From NCBI GenBank assembly GCA_964017185.1, contig OZ024869.1, positions 70,154,315 to 70,218,314 of the forward strand: a stretch of 64,000 nt of DNA, read 5' to 3'. The notes below the pieces were generated by a model. It made no database searches and had not been told where the DNA came from. It worked only from the letters and a program-made list of their open reading frames with translations. Made by a program: the position numbers and the translations under genes. Of the stretch, positions 54,100 through 64,000 are shown in pieces; within the stretch, counting starts at the first letter, position 1; each line of letters starts with the position of its first letter. This stretch comes from Rugalucina vietnamica (lineage: Eukaryota > Mollusca > Bivalvia > Lucinida > Lucinidae).

Positions 54100-54285
54100 G
54101 CTCAAAACATTGATTGTGGGTACACGTTAGAACCGCCTCGCCGAGCAAAATTAAGAAAAATAGGTATACCCCTGCAAACCCCCAGTTTTTTCTATATAAT
54201 ACCCCTGCAAACCCCCAGTTTTTTTTTTCTATAAAAAGTGGGGTTCAAGGGAGTATACATTTCACGGATATGTTATCCTGATGCC
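54100..54285. repeat. GTGGGTAC hairpin/CCCCTGCA block, copy 5
   Basis: GATTGTGGGTACACGTTAGAACC and CCGCCTCGCCGAG remain, but the inverted half is lost. CCCCTGCAAACCCCCAGTTT occurs twice in a row, then GTGGGGTTCAAG and CACGGATATG. Confidence 0.65.
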
Positions 54286-55337
54286 TGGTCGAAAACCATG
54301 ATAGCAGATATGATCTCTGTTTACGTCGAACATCATGCGATTAACAAAGTCCCAATGTCTCTAACTTAGCTTTAAAAACTTGCTACGTATATCACTTTCA
54401 ATATTACAAGTGCATCGAATTATTTACTACTCCTGTGCTGTATAAAATAGAGACAAAGTCAGATCTAAATTAATTTATTCTCTTGAATTTTCAATATTTA
54501 CCGAATTATAACACTAAACATCCTTAAATGGAACTTTCACTTTAAAAACAGCTTTATGATGATCGACTTCCTGATGCCTGGTGTAGAAAACAAGTACGAC
54601 AAAATTTACTTCAGTATGTTTCAAATGAAGTGACATACAATGCCTAGCTCGGTGACGTATATCTAACAAAGTAACGTTATGCCCAACACAAAGAAAATAA
54701 TAATATACGCATGTGATATTTCCTACTGTTTTATTCTACTCATTTAATCAGAAAGCTATTTTCCTACTTATGCTCTCGGTGTACAATAAAAATAATAAGA
54801 TGATGACGTTTTCCTCCTTAAGTGGAAATGAACATGTCCGCTTTTGTTTGTAAATTTTCAAGAAAAAATGGGCTTCAAGATATGAAGATATTTAAGCACC
54901 CAGTAGTTTTATATTACTGACAGTTCCAAGGCGATGCTTCTGTTGTGGCTCTATTTGTTTTATGTTTTGAGGTCATTTTTGTGCTTTTTGAACCTTATGT
55001 TTTAGTTAAATTCGCACTCGGCTCACGATATGTTTTCTAAGTATAAGTACCTAATTGTCCATTTGTTTTTCCCGCATTGGTTTTTATAGTGGGAATTTCT
55101 TTCTTTTTGCGCCTTTTCCTGATCATTGCCTGCGTGTACCTGCCTTCAGGCTAATTGTTCGTTATGACAAATAATGTTATCATCACGCAAACAACTTGTT
55201 TAAAAGTGATGGCAAATGAATGTTGCATGTTCTCGTGGATACAATAAATGCCAACCGAATGAAAAAAAAAAACGTTAAGTATCGTTTTCGAATAATTTTA
55301 TCAGATTTTTTTCTGAAAAGTTAAGTAAATATTGTCC

Positions 55338-55576
55338 TGGGGCCAGTTGTTCAAAACTAACGACGTCGTTAGTTAACGTTTCGTTAAAATTTCAAACATT
55401 AATATTACAAATACACTGTTATTTTTTGATGAAAAATGTGAGAATCCTTTGCACTGCAAAGGATTCTCACATTTTTTCAACAAAAAATAACAGTGTATTT
55501 GTTACTTTAGCTTTTGCTTAACAAATTTATGTCTTAACGATATCGTTAAGCTAACGATGCATTAAACAACTGGGTC
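55338..55576. mobile_element. MITE with CCAGTTGTTCAAA ends and a perfect inner hairpin
   Basis: Ends GGGGCCAGTTGTTCAAAAC and AACAACTGGGTCC are inverted. CTAACGACGTCGTTAG and TTAACGATATCGTTAA are self-complementary motifs next to the ends. The centre (55407-55502) is an almost perfect hairpin meeting at CCTTTGCACTGCAAAGG. No coding. Confidence 0.7.
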
Positions 55577-55908
55577 CTGAATGTTATGTCGAGCGTTTCA
55601 CTTAATGATTTATCGTTATACGTTGTAACGAACACGAAATATACATGGTATGTCAAATGTTATTTCAGCTGTTGATCACTAGTTCCGGTCGTGAAAATCT
55701 CATCTGTTTACCATTATGTCATCGTGTAAAATCATACGTGTTTGGTTATCTATCTCGCCTTGAGAACAGGCCACGAGTATATAAAACTGTTTTCATACTC
55801 AGCTCAGCAGAGATGAAAATTTATCCTGATCATAAATGTTAAAATGCCAACAATTTATTAACAGGATACATTACAGGCTTTGTGGTTTTAAACCCTTAAT
55901 TTAATAGA

Positions 55909-56080
55909 AGCCTCCGCGGTGTAGTGGTTATGTCACTCGCCTTGTAAACCAGGGGTCGCAGGTTCGATCCCGGGCTTCTCCAGTCCGTCGGATGGGACTA
56001 TAAACCGAGGTCCCGTCTCCATATGACCTTAGTTGTTGGTGGGACGTTAAACCCAAATCAACCAACCAAATCAACCAAAC
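55909..56080 (+). mobile_element. tRNA-derived SINE
   Basis: tRNA-like head with A box GGTGTAGTGGTTATGTCA and a very good B box GGTTCGATCCC. The anticodon stem is mispaired. The body ends with GTTGGTGGGACGTTAAACCC and an AACC-rich tail. Confidence 0.65.
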
Positions 56081-56771
56081 CCTTAATTTCAATATATTTG
56101 GGCTAATTCGGTATTTAAGAGCAATCTAAATTTAATGCTCAGTTGAGTTGAGCATGAAAAAAGTTTTATAACCTCGGGGCCAGGTTTTAACGTTCTCGTC
56201 AGCTTTACATCCAAAATCGCTTTTCAAGCACATGTCTTCCCATGTGTACTTGGCAGGGCATGTGGCAAAACACAATATCCTTCATTATTATTATTATTAT
56301 TACTCAGCTAATATTGCAAATTCTGGCGCTTAAATTAATTTAGAACTGACTTCACTTCAACATTATTCAAGAAAACTGGAATAAAATCCAAAATTGGAGC
56401 TTTCATTTCCTGTGCAATTTGTTTACTTTCAAATTAACTTTGTTGCACTTCTTCATATAGACTAGCTACTAGTCTGTAAAACGTAGTTTCGCATTCTTTT
56501 CCCCTTTTCTATTTTTCCTATCTTGAAACTAAATTTAGACTATATCTAATCCATGAATGATTCGATGGACTAGGCTCAGTGTTAAATCAGCCGCATCTAT
56601 AGACTAACCTAGCCGCAGAGTTTTTTTTAAATGAAAATAAAAAAAAGGTTTATTTTATATCTAAGCCTTGGGAAAGGCTATTCAGTATTCTAGTAAGTCA
56701 AACACACTTTAACACACACCTTAAATCTACACAGATCACATTTGTAATTAAGTCACAGGCACAATTTATCC

Positions 56772-56932
56772 ATCGGGGAGTGCGGTGGCGTAGTTGCGGC
56801 ACCATGTTATGTCCCTGAGCAAGGCACATTAACTCCCCAGAGTACTTTTTAATACCCAGAAAGCGGTGGCTCCGTCCGGACATGACTGAAATATTGTTGA
56901 CTTGGACGTTAAACCTCAAAACAAAAATCTGT
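56772..56932 (+). mobile_element. SINE-like repeat
   Basis: GGGGAGTGCGGTGGCGTAGT resembles a worn tRNA-like head. The 3' part, TGACTTGGACGTTAAACCTC, is shared with the SINE at 55909 and the repeat at 25654. Confidence 0.5.
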
Positions 56933-57199
56933 CCCTTGAAATGTATCATCATTTTCATCAATTATTATTTAGACAATTTGGAGGGAACATACCATCAGTC
57001 GATAGCTCAACATAGAGACTTATTAGTAAATACCAAGAAAGTCTACACAAGGAATACATCATCAGTTACAGTTGAGTGAGAACATGTGCATGTCGTGCCA
57101 AAGCGTTGTAAGGCAAGTGTTACCTTTATGGGAATAAACGTTTGCTATTTATACGTACGTATGCACATGTTTTCAGAAAGTATCTTACATATTAGAATA

Positions 57200-58435
57200 C
57201 GGTACGTGAACTGAAATGTATGTATACTCAGTACATAAAGAAACACAAAACGTATATTTTCTGTCATAGCTTGTACAATTTTAAAGATAGCCATTTCAAA
57301 TTTACAGGTAACACAGAATAGCATGTCTGCTTCTAGCCGATTTACTTCCATACTTTTGCGAACACAGAAACATTATGTTTTTCTGTGTCAATAAAGAGTA
57401 CCCATAAACAAAAAGTCGCAAGAATTTGTGGTGATGAATACTCTTTTTTATTCCTTTAAAAACCTCTTATGTTCACTTTTTATTTCTTAAAACGATAATT
57501 CATCATTTTCTGATTGCTTTTTGTGAATCAGAATCGAGTTTGTGAGTCACTCAAACTAACTTTGGCTGCTATAGTCAATAACATGAATTAGTGGTCAAAA
57601 TGCTCAAAACGATGGTACACTTTAAAAAGTTGTCTTATAAATAAAAATCGGGCTTGGATGCAAATGATATGAGTAAACTTCTTTCAGAAGAACAATTCTG
57701 TATACAACACAGCTGTATACTGTTCATAAAATGTTATGCACCTTACAACCTGACCAAAACTGGCAAATTTTTAAGAACGTCTAAAATTGAATTCGGGGGA
57801 GTAGCAAATGGCAAATTGTTCTAAATTGACGTCGTATACTTTAGTGAAGTTTCATGCTGTCATTTTTAAATCATTGTCTTAACCTTGATTTTATCACTAA
57901 GAGAAATGTTTATCAATGAACCGGAAGTTCTGAAAAACGATCAGAAATTTTAACTGCGGGTGAGCTTTAAGAGAGTCGCATTTATCTTAACTAACATTAT
58001 TTCATCGTAAAAGGGACATTATTTACCCGAAAGGAGACCAAAATGCCGATTTTCGAAAGAGCTTGTTCTTTTACATAAAACTCATTTTTGAAAATCCCAG
58101 TAAAATTTTCCTTTTCATGAAATTAAAATGTATTTTGTGTTTTTATGATTTGTTTGAACACAATAATCATACTCAAAGAAAAATTTTATCTAGTTATTCT
58201 CTTGATTGTGTTTTTTTATTTTTGGAGAAAAATGTTGATTTCACAAGCTTTCGCCTTAAAATTACCCCCGCTTTCAAATCGCAACGAAACTCAGTTGAGA
58301 AACTCCCACATGAATGACAAATCATCAGAATAACTTAGATTTTGAAAATATATATTACTTACGCGAAAAAATAAAAAGTAAAAAAAAATGCGTTTCTTTT
58401 TGTACTGAGTATATTTAATGGGCGATCACAATTCA
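57200..58435. other. Non-coding part of unit 1
   Basis: AT-rich; no counterpart recognised in unit 2 and no exon supported. Confidence 0.35.
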
Positions 58436-60109
58436 ATTGTTTGAAGAAATGTCACATGTCTATTGTTTGTCATCCCCTATTACTTTTCATTTAATGTGTT
58501 GCTTTGGCAACCGATATGAATGTAGCTGTGTATGCAGAAGAGAGTTTTGACCGATAAATGGTTTAAGGCCATTGTCATCATAAAGGCTGACATGTGGACA
58601 CACAAAAATGTTCATGCCAAATCACATTTATTCCGTGCGTCAAACTTTAATATTGTATTGAACTGAAGGAACATAGGAACGTGCATTTATATTTCAGATA
58701 TTCCAAGATCATGGTCCAAATCATCTTAAGCATTCTCTGGCGCTTGCACTGGCTGTGTATTTCTGTCGAATCGTCCATAAGTCTCCATGGATGCTTTGTT
58801 TATGTAAGGCGGATGCCGATAAATTTGTTATCTTGGTAGACATTTAAAATTGTTATTGAAACACAATGCTGCCACAAAAGACTGATAAGTGTTATAACTC
58901 AGTTAATATTGCAAATTCTGGCGCTTAAATTAATTTAGAACTGACAAAACTTCAACATTATTCAATGAAGCTGGAATAAAATCGATGACCTTGGAGCTTT
59001 TATCTCAGTGCACTTTTGTTTACTTTCAAACTAACTTTGTTCCACTTCCTTGTGCTACATGTAACTCCTTCAGGGATTTGCGAGAAATCAAACTTTGTAT
59101 GTTATCGGACTATTAGTATCTTATTTTCAATATAAACGTTTTATCTTTACTGCACTTTTGTTTACTTTCAAATTAGTTTTGCTGCACTTCCTTTTGCTAA
59201 GTTCTTCAGGGATTTGCGAGAAATCAAAACTTTGTATATTATCGAACTACTTGTATATTAGTTTCAATATAAACATTTTATTTTATGTTTTCAGCCAGAT
59301 ACAGTTAAAATTTTCACAGAAACATAGAAGATACCCTGTAGTCCGTTTTGATTTTATGTGTCCTCTAGATTTTACAATATTTTCTGAGAAATAACGTTCT
59401 CATTCATTTTGTGGAACACGCGCCAGTAAAAGTAGCTGCATAATAAAAGACTTGCTGATGTCTAGTTAACATTAACGGAAACATTTGCCTTACACGTATA
59501 TCATATTTTGTGTTCCATGACAAACACCGCATGGTGCGGCGAAGTAAATCTCTGTTAAGGTATGCCCAACACTATGAATCATATCAAAATTACAAAAGCT
59601 TTTTTCAATTTCTTTTTTTACTACCCATGATACACCATGGAAAAGAGTTTCGATCCCTACACACCTACACGACCTACGCATTATTTTATTTGTTTTGCAG
59701 GTAACATTGTACTCTAAGCTCCATAAGCACCAGTTCTCATTCTAACGGGGCAATGTACTTGTCCGCTTTCGTTTGTAGATTTTCTAGAAAAAATGGGCTT
59801 CCTTCATTTATGACACATTATGTTAACATCACGCAAACAGCTTGTTTTAACGTAATGGCAAATTAATGTTGCATGTTCTCGAGGGTATATATAAATGTCA
59901 ACTGAATGTTAAAAAACCCGTTAAGTATCGTTTTCGAATATCAGAAATGACAGTGTTGATTTTTTCTGAACAGTTACAAAAATAGTGTACTTAATGTCAT
60001 GTCAATTGTTTCGCTATTAATGAATGATTCGTTGTAACGATCATAGGATACTCCAGCCGTTGATCCCTAGTTCCGGTCGTGAAAATCGTATCTGTTCACT
60101 ATGATGTTC

Positions 60110-60230
60110 ACCAAATATCGCAGGGGCGGATAAAGAACGTGGCCCGACCGGTACTCGTACCGAGGGTCTATTGCGTGCCGTGCGAGAACTCTACCACTGA
60201 GCCGCCGAGCCACTTTGTCAACCAGTTACA
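60110..60230 (-). repeat. tRNA-like repeat, inverted copy of the 12.6/12.85-kb family
   Basis: On the minus strand: GTGGCTCGGCGGCTCAGTGG, TAGAGTTCTCGCACGGCACG, CCTCGGTACGAGTACCGG, GCCACGTTC. The B box is altered at one position. Confidence 0.6.
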
Positions 60231-60534
60231 TTCCCATAAATCCATCCCTTCCCAATATCTCCTGATAGACATGTAGTTTCAGACATCGACTGGTTGTACG
60301 TGTATGTCTTTTCCAATCTGTCTAAATTATAATTGATGAAAAGGTTGAAAACGTCTCTAGAGTCAAATCGTGACTCTGGTTTATCAAATCATGTTGCAAA
60401 TGTGACACATTACAATCTGTGAAGATTAAATGTCTGGACACCGTATGAGCAGTGCCAAGTCATTCACAATAGAACATTAAACGGTGCATTAATAACAATG
60501 ATGGTTTGTGAGAATTCAGGTTGCATCCCATTAT

Positions 60535-60690
60535 TCAAGTTTTTATTCGCTATGTTCAGTTCTGTTTCCTTCTGTTCCCATCATTTCTCTTTTCACCTTT
60601 TTTTCTATTCTTTTCTGTTCTATTCTATTCCATTTTATCTATTTTTATTTTAGGCTATTCCATTCAATTCTACTCCTCTCCACCATTCCA
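60535..60690 (+). repeat. Pyrimidine-rich TTCTATTC-type simple repeat
   Basis: TTCTGTTC, TTCTATTC and TTTTCACC words repeat. The long open frames are products of low complexity. Confidence 0.6.
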
Positions 60691-60821
60691 TTCGTTCAAA
60701 AGACACGCAAACTGCAAACCAGATGCAAGATGTTGAATTCATACCATCGTCGAGGTTAATTTTGTCCGTAATTGGCATAACGATAAAACGGTCGGCAGAT
60801 TTCTCAACTCTATAATGTCAT

Positions 60822-60970
60822 TCACAATGACCTGACTTGACCCACTTTTCTTGGGCTGATACAGACCTGAGCGGTTATACAGTAATCAGATTGTCAGTCA
60901 TTAGTGAATAAGCTTTGCCTGGAGACACAATCTATTTCTTAAGGCCCCGATGGGCGGGGCCCATTATGAA
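60822..60970 (-). repeat. Dispersed repeat, third copy of the 25654 family
   Basis: Contains CACTTTTCTTGGGCTGATAC, TAAGCTTTGCCTGGAGACAC and CCCCGATGGGCGGGGCCCAT in the same inverted order as 38940-39215. Confidence 0.6.
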
Positions 60971-60974
60971 TTGA

Positions 60975-61685
60975 ACATACATTTTAACCTCTACAACTAG
61001 AATGCCTCTACTGACTCAGATCCAGCTGGTATTGAAAGGAAAATAACAAATGTACATTCAAATGTTTGTAACTATAGCATACTTGTTGTCGAGACTATAT
61101 GATCGCGATGTACGACAAGTGGTGGTTTGGGCTTCGTATCTCATCTAGCATTTATTAGAATTTGATGATTTTGGTACCATCAAATAGACATTTTTTTTCT
61201 AATCTAAACAGCCATACATCACATGCTTTATAACTTTAATTTTGAAAAGTTTTTAGGTTTAATTATACGCCTTTTTGTAAGAGGTGGGTGTGGGAAAATG
61301 CTTATAGCAGCTTAAAAAGCGTGGAAAGGCCTATCAATGTATACATTATCTTATAGGATAATCATTCCCCACTACAAAAAGCAGTTTATTTGGCAAGTAG
61401 TTTGTGAATACAGTTACAGTTTCAAATGCATTCCGTTGACATATTTTAGATCTGTTCCGTGAAAAATGAAATTGAAAGCATTTCAAACAGTCAATTTTTC
61501 TCATTTTTTGAAAATTGTTAACTTTAAAAAGCATGGATACCCCACATTTTTTTTGCTTTTTTGTAGCTTTCCATCTAAATTACAAGCTGTCTCAATATTA
61601 TAGGTTTATTTATTAAAACTATCATCGATATACATTAAATGACGAAGTTTCAAAACACTGAAACACAGTGCTATGGTTAAAATAA
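60975..61685. other. Non-coding stretch
   Basis: No exon or repeat recognised. Confidence 0.35.
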
Positions 61686-62309
61686 ACCGACCAGTTGAAA
61701 ATCATAATGCCAAAATGTTGAATAAAAATATTGTTTTCCATTTCGGGATTGATACATTATATACAACTTCATTATCAGACGAGACTATAAGGCTTGTTCT
61801 GATACAAAATGATTGTTCTCACTCGTATTCACAATAAATACGCCTATAAGTTGACGAATGATCGTTAGATAATAATACCAGACGGACAACGTGGTTCTAA
61901 TGAGCGTCTGGTTCAATATCAGATCCATATTTAGTCAAACTAACGTGACTAGGATTATTGTGTCTGTATTGCAATTGGACAATGGTCTGTTTTAAGCAGC
62001 TCGCGAAATTACCAACCGGCAACAATTTAAATGTCAAATAAGTCTTTCCGCATGTTACAAAATTTTTAATTCTAATTCTTAAGGCAAAACGCCCGCTTTA
62101 TCCCCGTCCATGCTAAACGGAGTTGTTAGTCGTGATCGTACAATAAGCATTTTGTTGACTATATTATATAAGATGCGTTAAAAGAACAAGCATACCTGGC
62201 TCTAATTCGAAACACCAGGCAGCTGTTTGAAAGCTCTTTGTTATATAACGTGAATATGATTGTATATAATATATGTAATGCTTTGATTCCTTTTTCGGGT
62301 AGTAAATAA

Positions 62310-63085
62310 CATGGCATTGTGCATATTCTAATTTGATAATTAAGGACTTGTGGGTGGTCACTGTATATACATATTTTAAGATTTACCTGTGTAAAAAGCA
62401 TTGTTTAGTTTGTCAACAATGCTACATTCTTTAGCAAGTTTATCATGGGTCTGTTGAATATGTTGCAAATACACGGATTTGTGTATACATGATTGTGAAA
62501 TGAGTGGTCAGCTCAGAGCAAGTGAGTCATTTTTCTTAGCTTTTTGAAAAAAATAAGCCAGATTTTTCGATGTAGTCATTGACTAAAATCATATAAGAAC
62601 CTGAAACAAAAGGCATGTCATCTTTCAGCAAACAATAAGCACACACGAGCCGCCCCAAGTTACCCACTTTCAGAATTTTCCAGAAAAACATGTCACACTA
62701 TATTTTCCCAGAGAAATACATTTCCATGACCCCAAAATAATCCTTAATTTGTCAGATTATGTATCCTAGACATTTAGGCTTTGTGTAATTTTTATTCAAA
62801 TGCATTCCATTTTCCAGGAAATGGGTCCCACGAAAACCAGTTACATTTCCAATTTTACACCAAGCTGTTTAAAACTTTAAAATAATAACTATATTGAGTC
62901 ATTCCTAGTATCTGTGACGTCTATTAGCAATAAATACACAACATCATTTGATTGACAGATTCAAGAAAACAGTAGATTTCTGTTTTACATACCCAACCCA
63001 CTCATGTCAATATTGATAAATTCTTAATCTACACAGATCGTTGCATATACAGCTGTATATGTCGCATCTGTTACAAGGTTTGATA
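62310..63085. other. Non-coding stretch in unit 2
   Basis: No exon or repeat recognised between blocks B and A. Confidence 0.35.
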
Positions 63086-64000
63086 AAGTACAATATGTCC
63101 CCAGAATCTGTCCCTTGAGATATATCAACCATTTTTCACCAAGTATAATCCAGACACTGAGATTGGGGAGAACACACCATCAGTCGGTATCTCAACATCG
63201 AGGCTGGTCAGTAAATACCAAGACAGTCCACACAAGGAATGCATCATCAGTTAAAGTTGCGATAGAAAATACACGTTATACACAAGCGTTTTAAGGCAAG
63301 TGCCAAGTTTATGGAACTAAACGTTTGCTCTTTATATGCACATGACAGCAGAATGTGTCTTAGATATCCGAACACGTGAGCTGAAATGTATGTAGGTATT
63401 TAAAAGGCGACCCCAAATGAATGGTAAATGGGTTGAGAAATGTTTCTTGTTTGTCATCCAATATTACTGTTAATTTGTTTTGTTGCTTTGGCAACCGAGA
63501 AGAATGCAGCTGTGTATGCAGATGAGAGTTTTGACCGATAAATGGTTTAAGGTCATTACCATTGTAAAGGCTGAAATCCGTCTCACTGGCTTACCATACA
63601 GGAGGAAAATACTTTTTTGAGATTCATCGTTGCATCATTATCAGGACAAATTGTATCAGTAAGTTAAAAACGTACTGTATTTTCTGCGTTTTATTTGATT
63701 GAATTCAAGAAAAATATGTATGCATATCGATATTTCTAAAATTCAAAAATCTCCCTTAACATCTTTAGCATTCTCTGTCATTTATTTGTACCCTAGAGAA
63801 TCGGAAACATTTATTCTCTGTACATTTTAATGGGCCTTTTGCGTGACTGAAGGATGTGTATCATTCCCACGTCCGTGTACGCCTAGGAAACAATACAACT
63901 TGAAAAAGACAAACAGTACACCGTGTCTATTTTTTTTCGAATCGTCTTTAAGTCTCCGCCAATACTTTGTTTATGTAAGACGGATGCCAATAGATTTCTT

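Larger units (their letters stand above)
53280..58735 (+). repeat. Diverged tandem array, unit 1 (blocks C and A)
   Basis: Block C is at 53280-53560 (CATGGATGC/GTGGATGCTTTGTTTATG, AAATTGTTATTGAAACACAA, CAGTTAATGGCGCTTAAATT), with later parts at 54825-54860, 55160-55300 and 55575-55710. Block A is at 56930-57200 (CCATCAGTCGATAGCTCAAC) and 58440-58575 (GAGAGTTTTGACCGATAAAT). All recur in order in unit 2. Inserted are a hairpin repeat (54100-54285), a MITE (55338) and two SINEs. Confidence 0.75.
58740..63925 (+). repeat. Diverged tandem array, unit 2 (blocks C, B, A) and start of unit 3
   Basis: Block C at 58765-59060 with later parts at 59745-59950 and 59985-60110; block B at 61690-62300; block A at 63090-63600 with the A-end at 63755-63870. 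After it, from about 63935 to the window edge, block C begins again (CGAATCGTCTTTAAGTCTCC, TTTGTTTATGTAAGACGGAT). C-to-C spacings are about 5.5 and 5.2 kb. A short internal duplication TTGTTTACTTTCAAA..AGGGATTTGCGAGAAATCAAA occurs at 59022-59090 and 59158-59230. Confidence 0.72.

Noticed and set aside
55909..55985. tRNA-Thr (TGT)-like gene
   Set aside because: The B box is good and TTGTAAA looks like an anticodon loop, but the anticodon stem does not pair and a SINE body follows.
60508..60759. Phe/Ser/Leu-rich frame as a small membrane protein
   Set aside because: It is encoded by a TTCTATTC-type simple repeat.

Overview
This window is AT-rich, intron-rich animal DNA crowded with transposons. 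It most resembles a marine bivalve mollusc. The evidence is spliced genes with GT-AG introns, a 17-beta-hydroxysteroid dehydrogenase 14-type gene with nine coding exons, a TRIM/NHL-type beta-propeller of the kind expanded in molluscs, several tRNA-derived SINE families, and tandem-repeat elements with an internal GACG run and a terminal hairpin, which recall the bivalve 'pearl' / Helitron-associated elements. The species is an inference; no marker gene fixes it. Gene functions come from reading motifs by eye, since no database search was possible.

Layout. Positions 0.9-13.3 kb hold the scattered exons of an unidentified minus-strand gene: first exon at 13068-13166 with a TATA/CCAAT promoter, further exons at 3243-3314 and 903-1003. 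Between them lie SINEs, MITEs, tandem duplications, a pearl-like element (5210-6684), a long G-rich array (7.66-9.15 kb) and another tandem-repeat element (9.7-10.67 kb). Positions 13.4-17.0 kb hold diverged repeat arrays, including a large inverted repeat whose right arm abuts the next gene. A complete SDR gene (HSD17B14-like, 269 codons, nine coding exons, plus strand) occupies 17102-24066. Its introns contain five copies of one MITE family and a Penelope-like reverse transcriptase fragment.

Positions 24.65-32.1 kb form a transposon nest. A 2.4-kb foldback element with PENP-repeat coding remnants sits inside a MITE (5-bp duplication TTAGA). A 3.6-kb element with 9-bp target duplications contains a 2.07-kb Harbinger-like element (TAA duplications), which contains a 664-bp Harbinger-like MITE (TAA duplications). 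Positions 32.5-35.2 kb hold a two-exon minus-strand gene joining a linker-histone H1 globular domain to a beta-propeller; the exons join in frame at a consensus donor whose bases also supply a stop codon. This is the most unusual coding feature of the window.

Positions 35.2-48.8 kb are repeats with no convincing gene: LINE tail, tRNA-like repeats, more MITEs, hairpins and two nested tandem-repeat elements. Positions 48.8-64 kb consist largely of a diverged tandem array with a unit of about 5.2-5.5 kb (blocks called C, B and A here), invaded by a LINE endonuclease pseudogene, SINEs and MITEs.

The three genes do not form a functional cluster. The unidentified gene and the dehydrogenase gene are head to head, about 3.9 kb apart between start codons.
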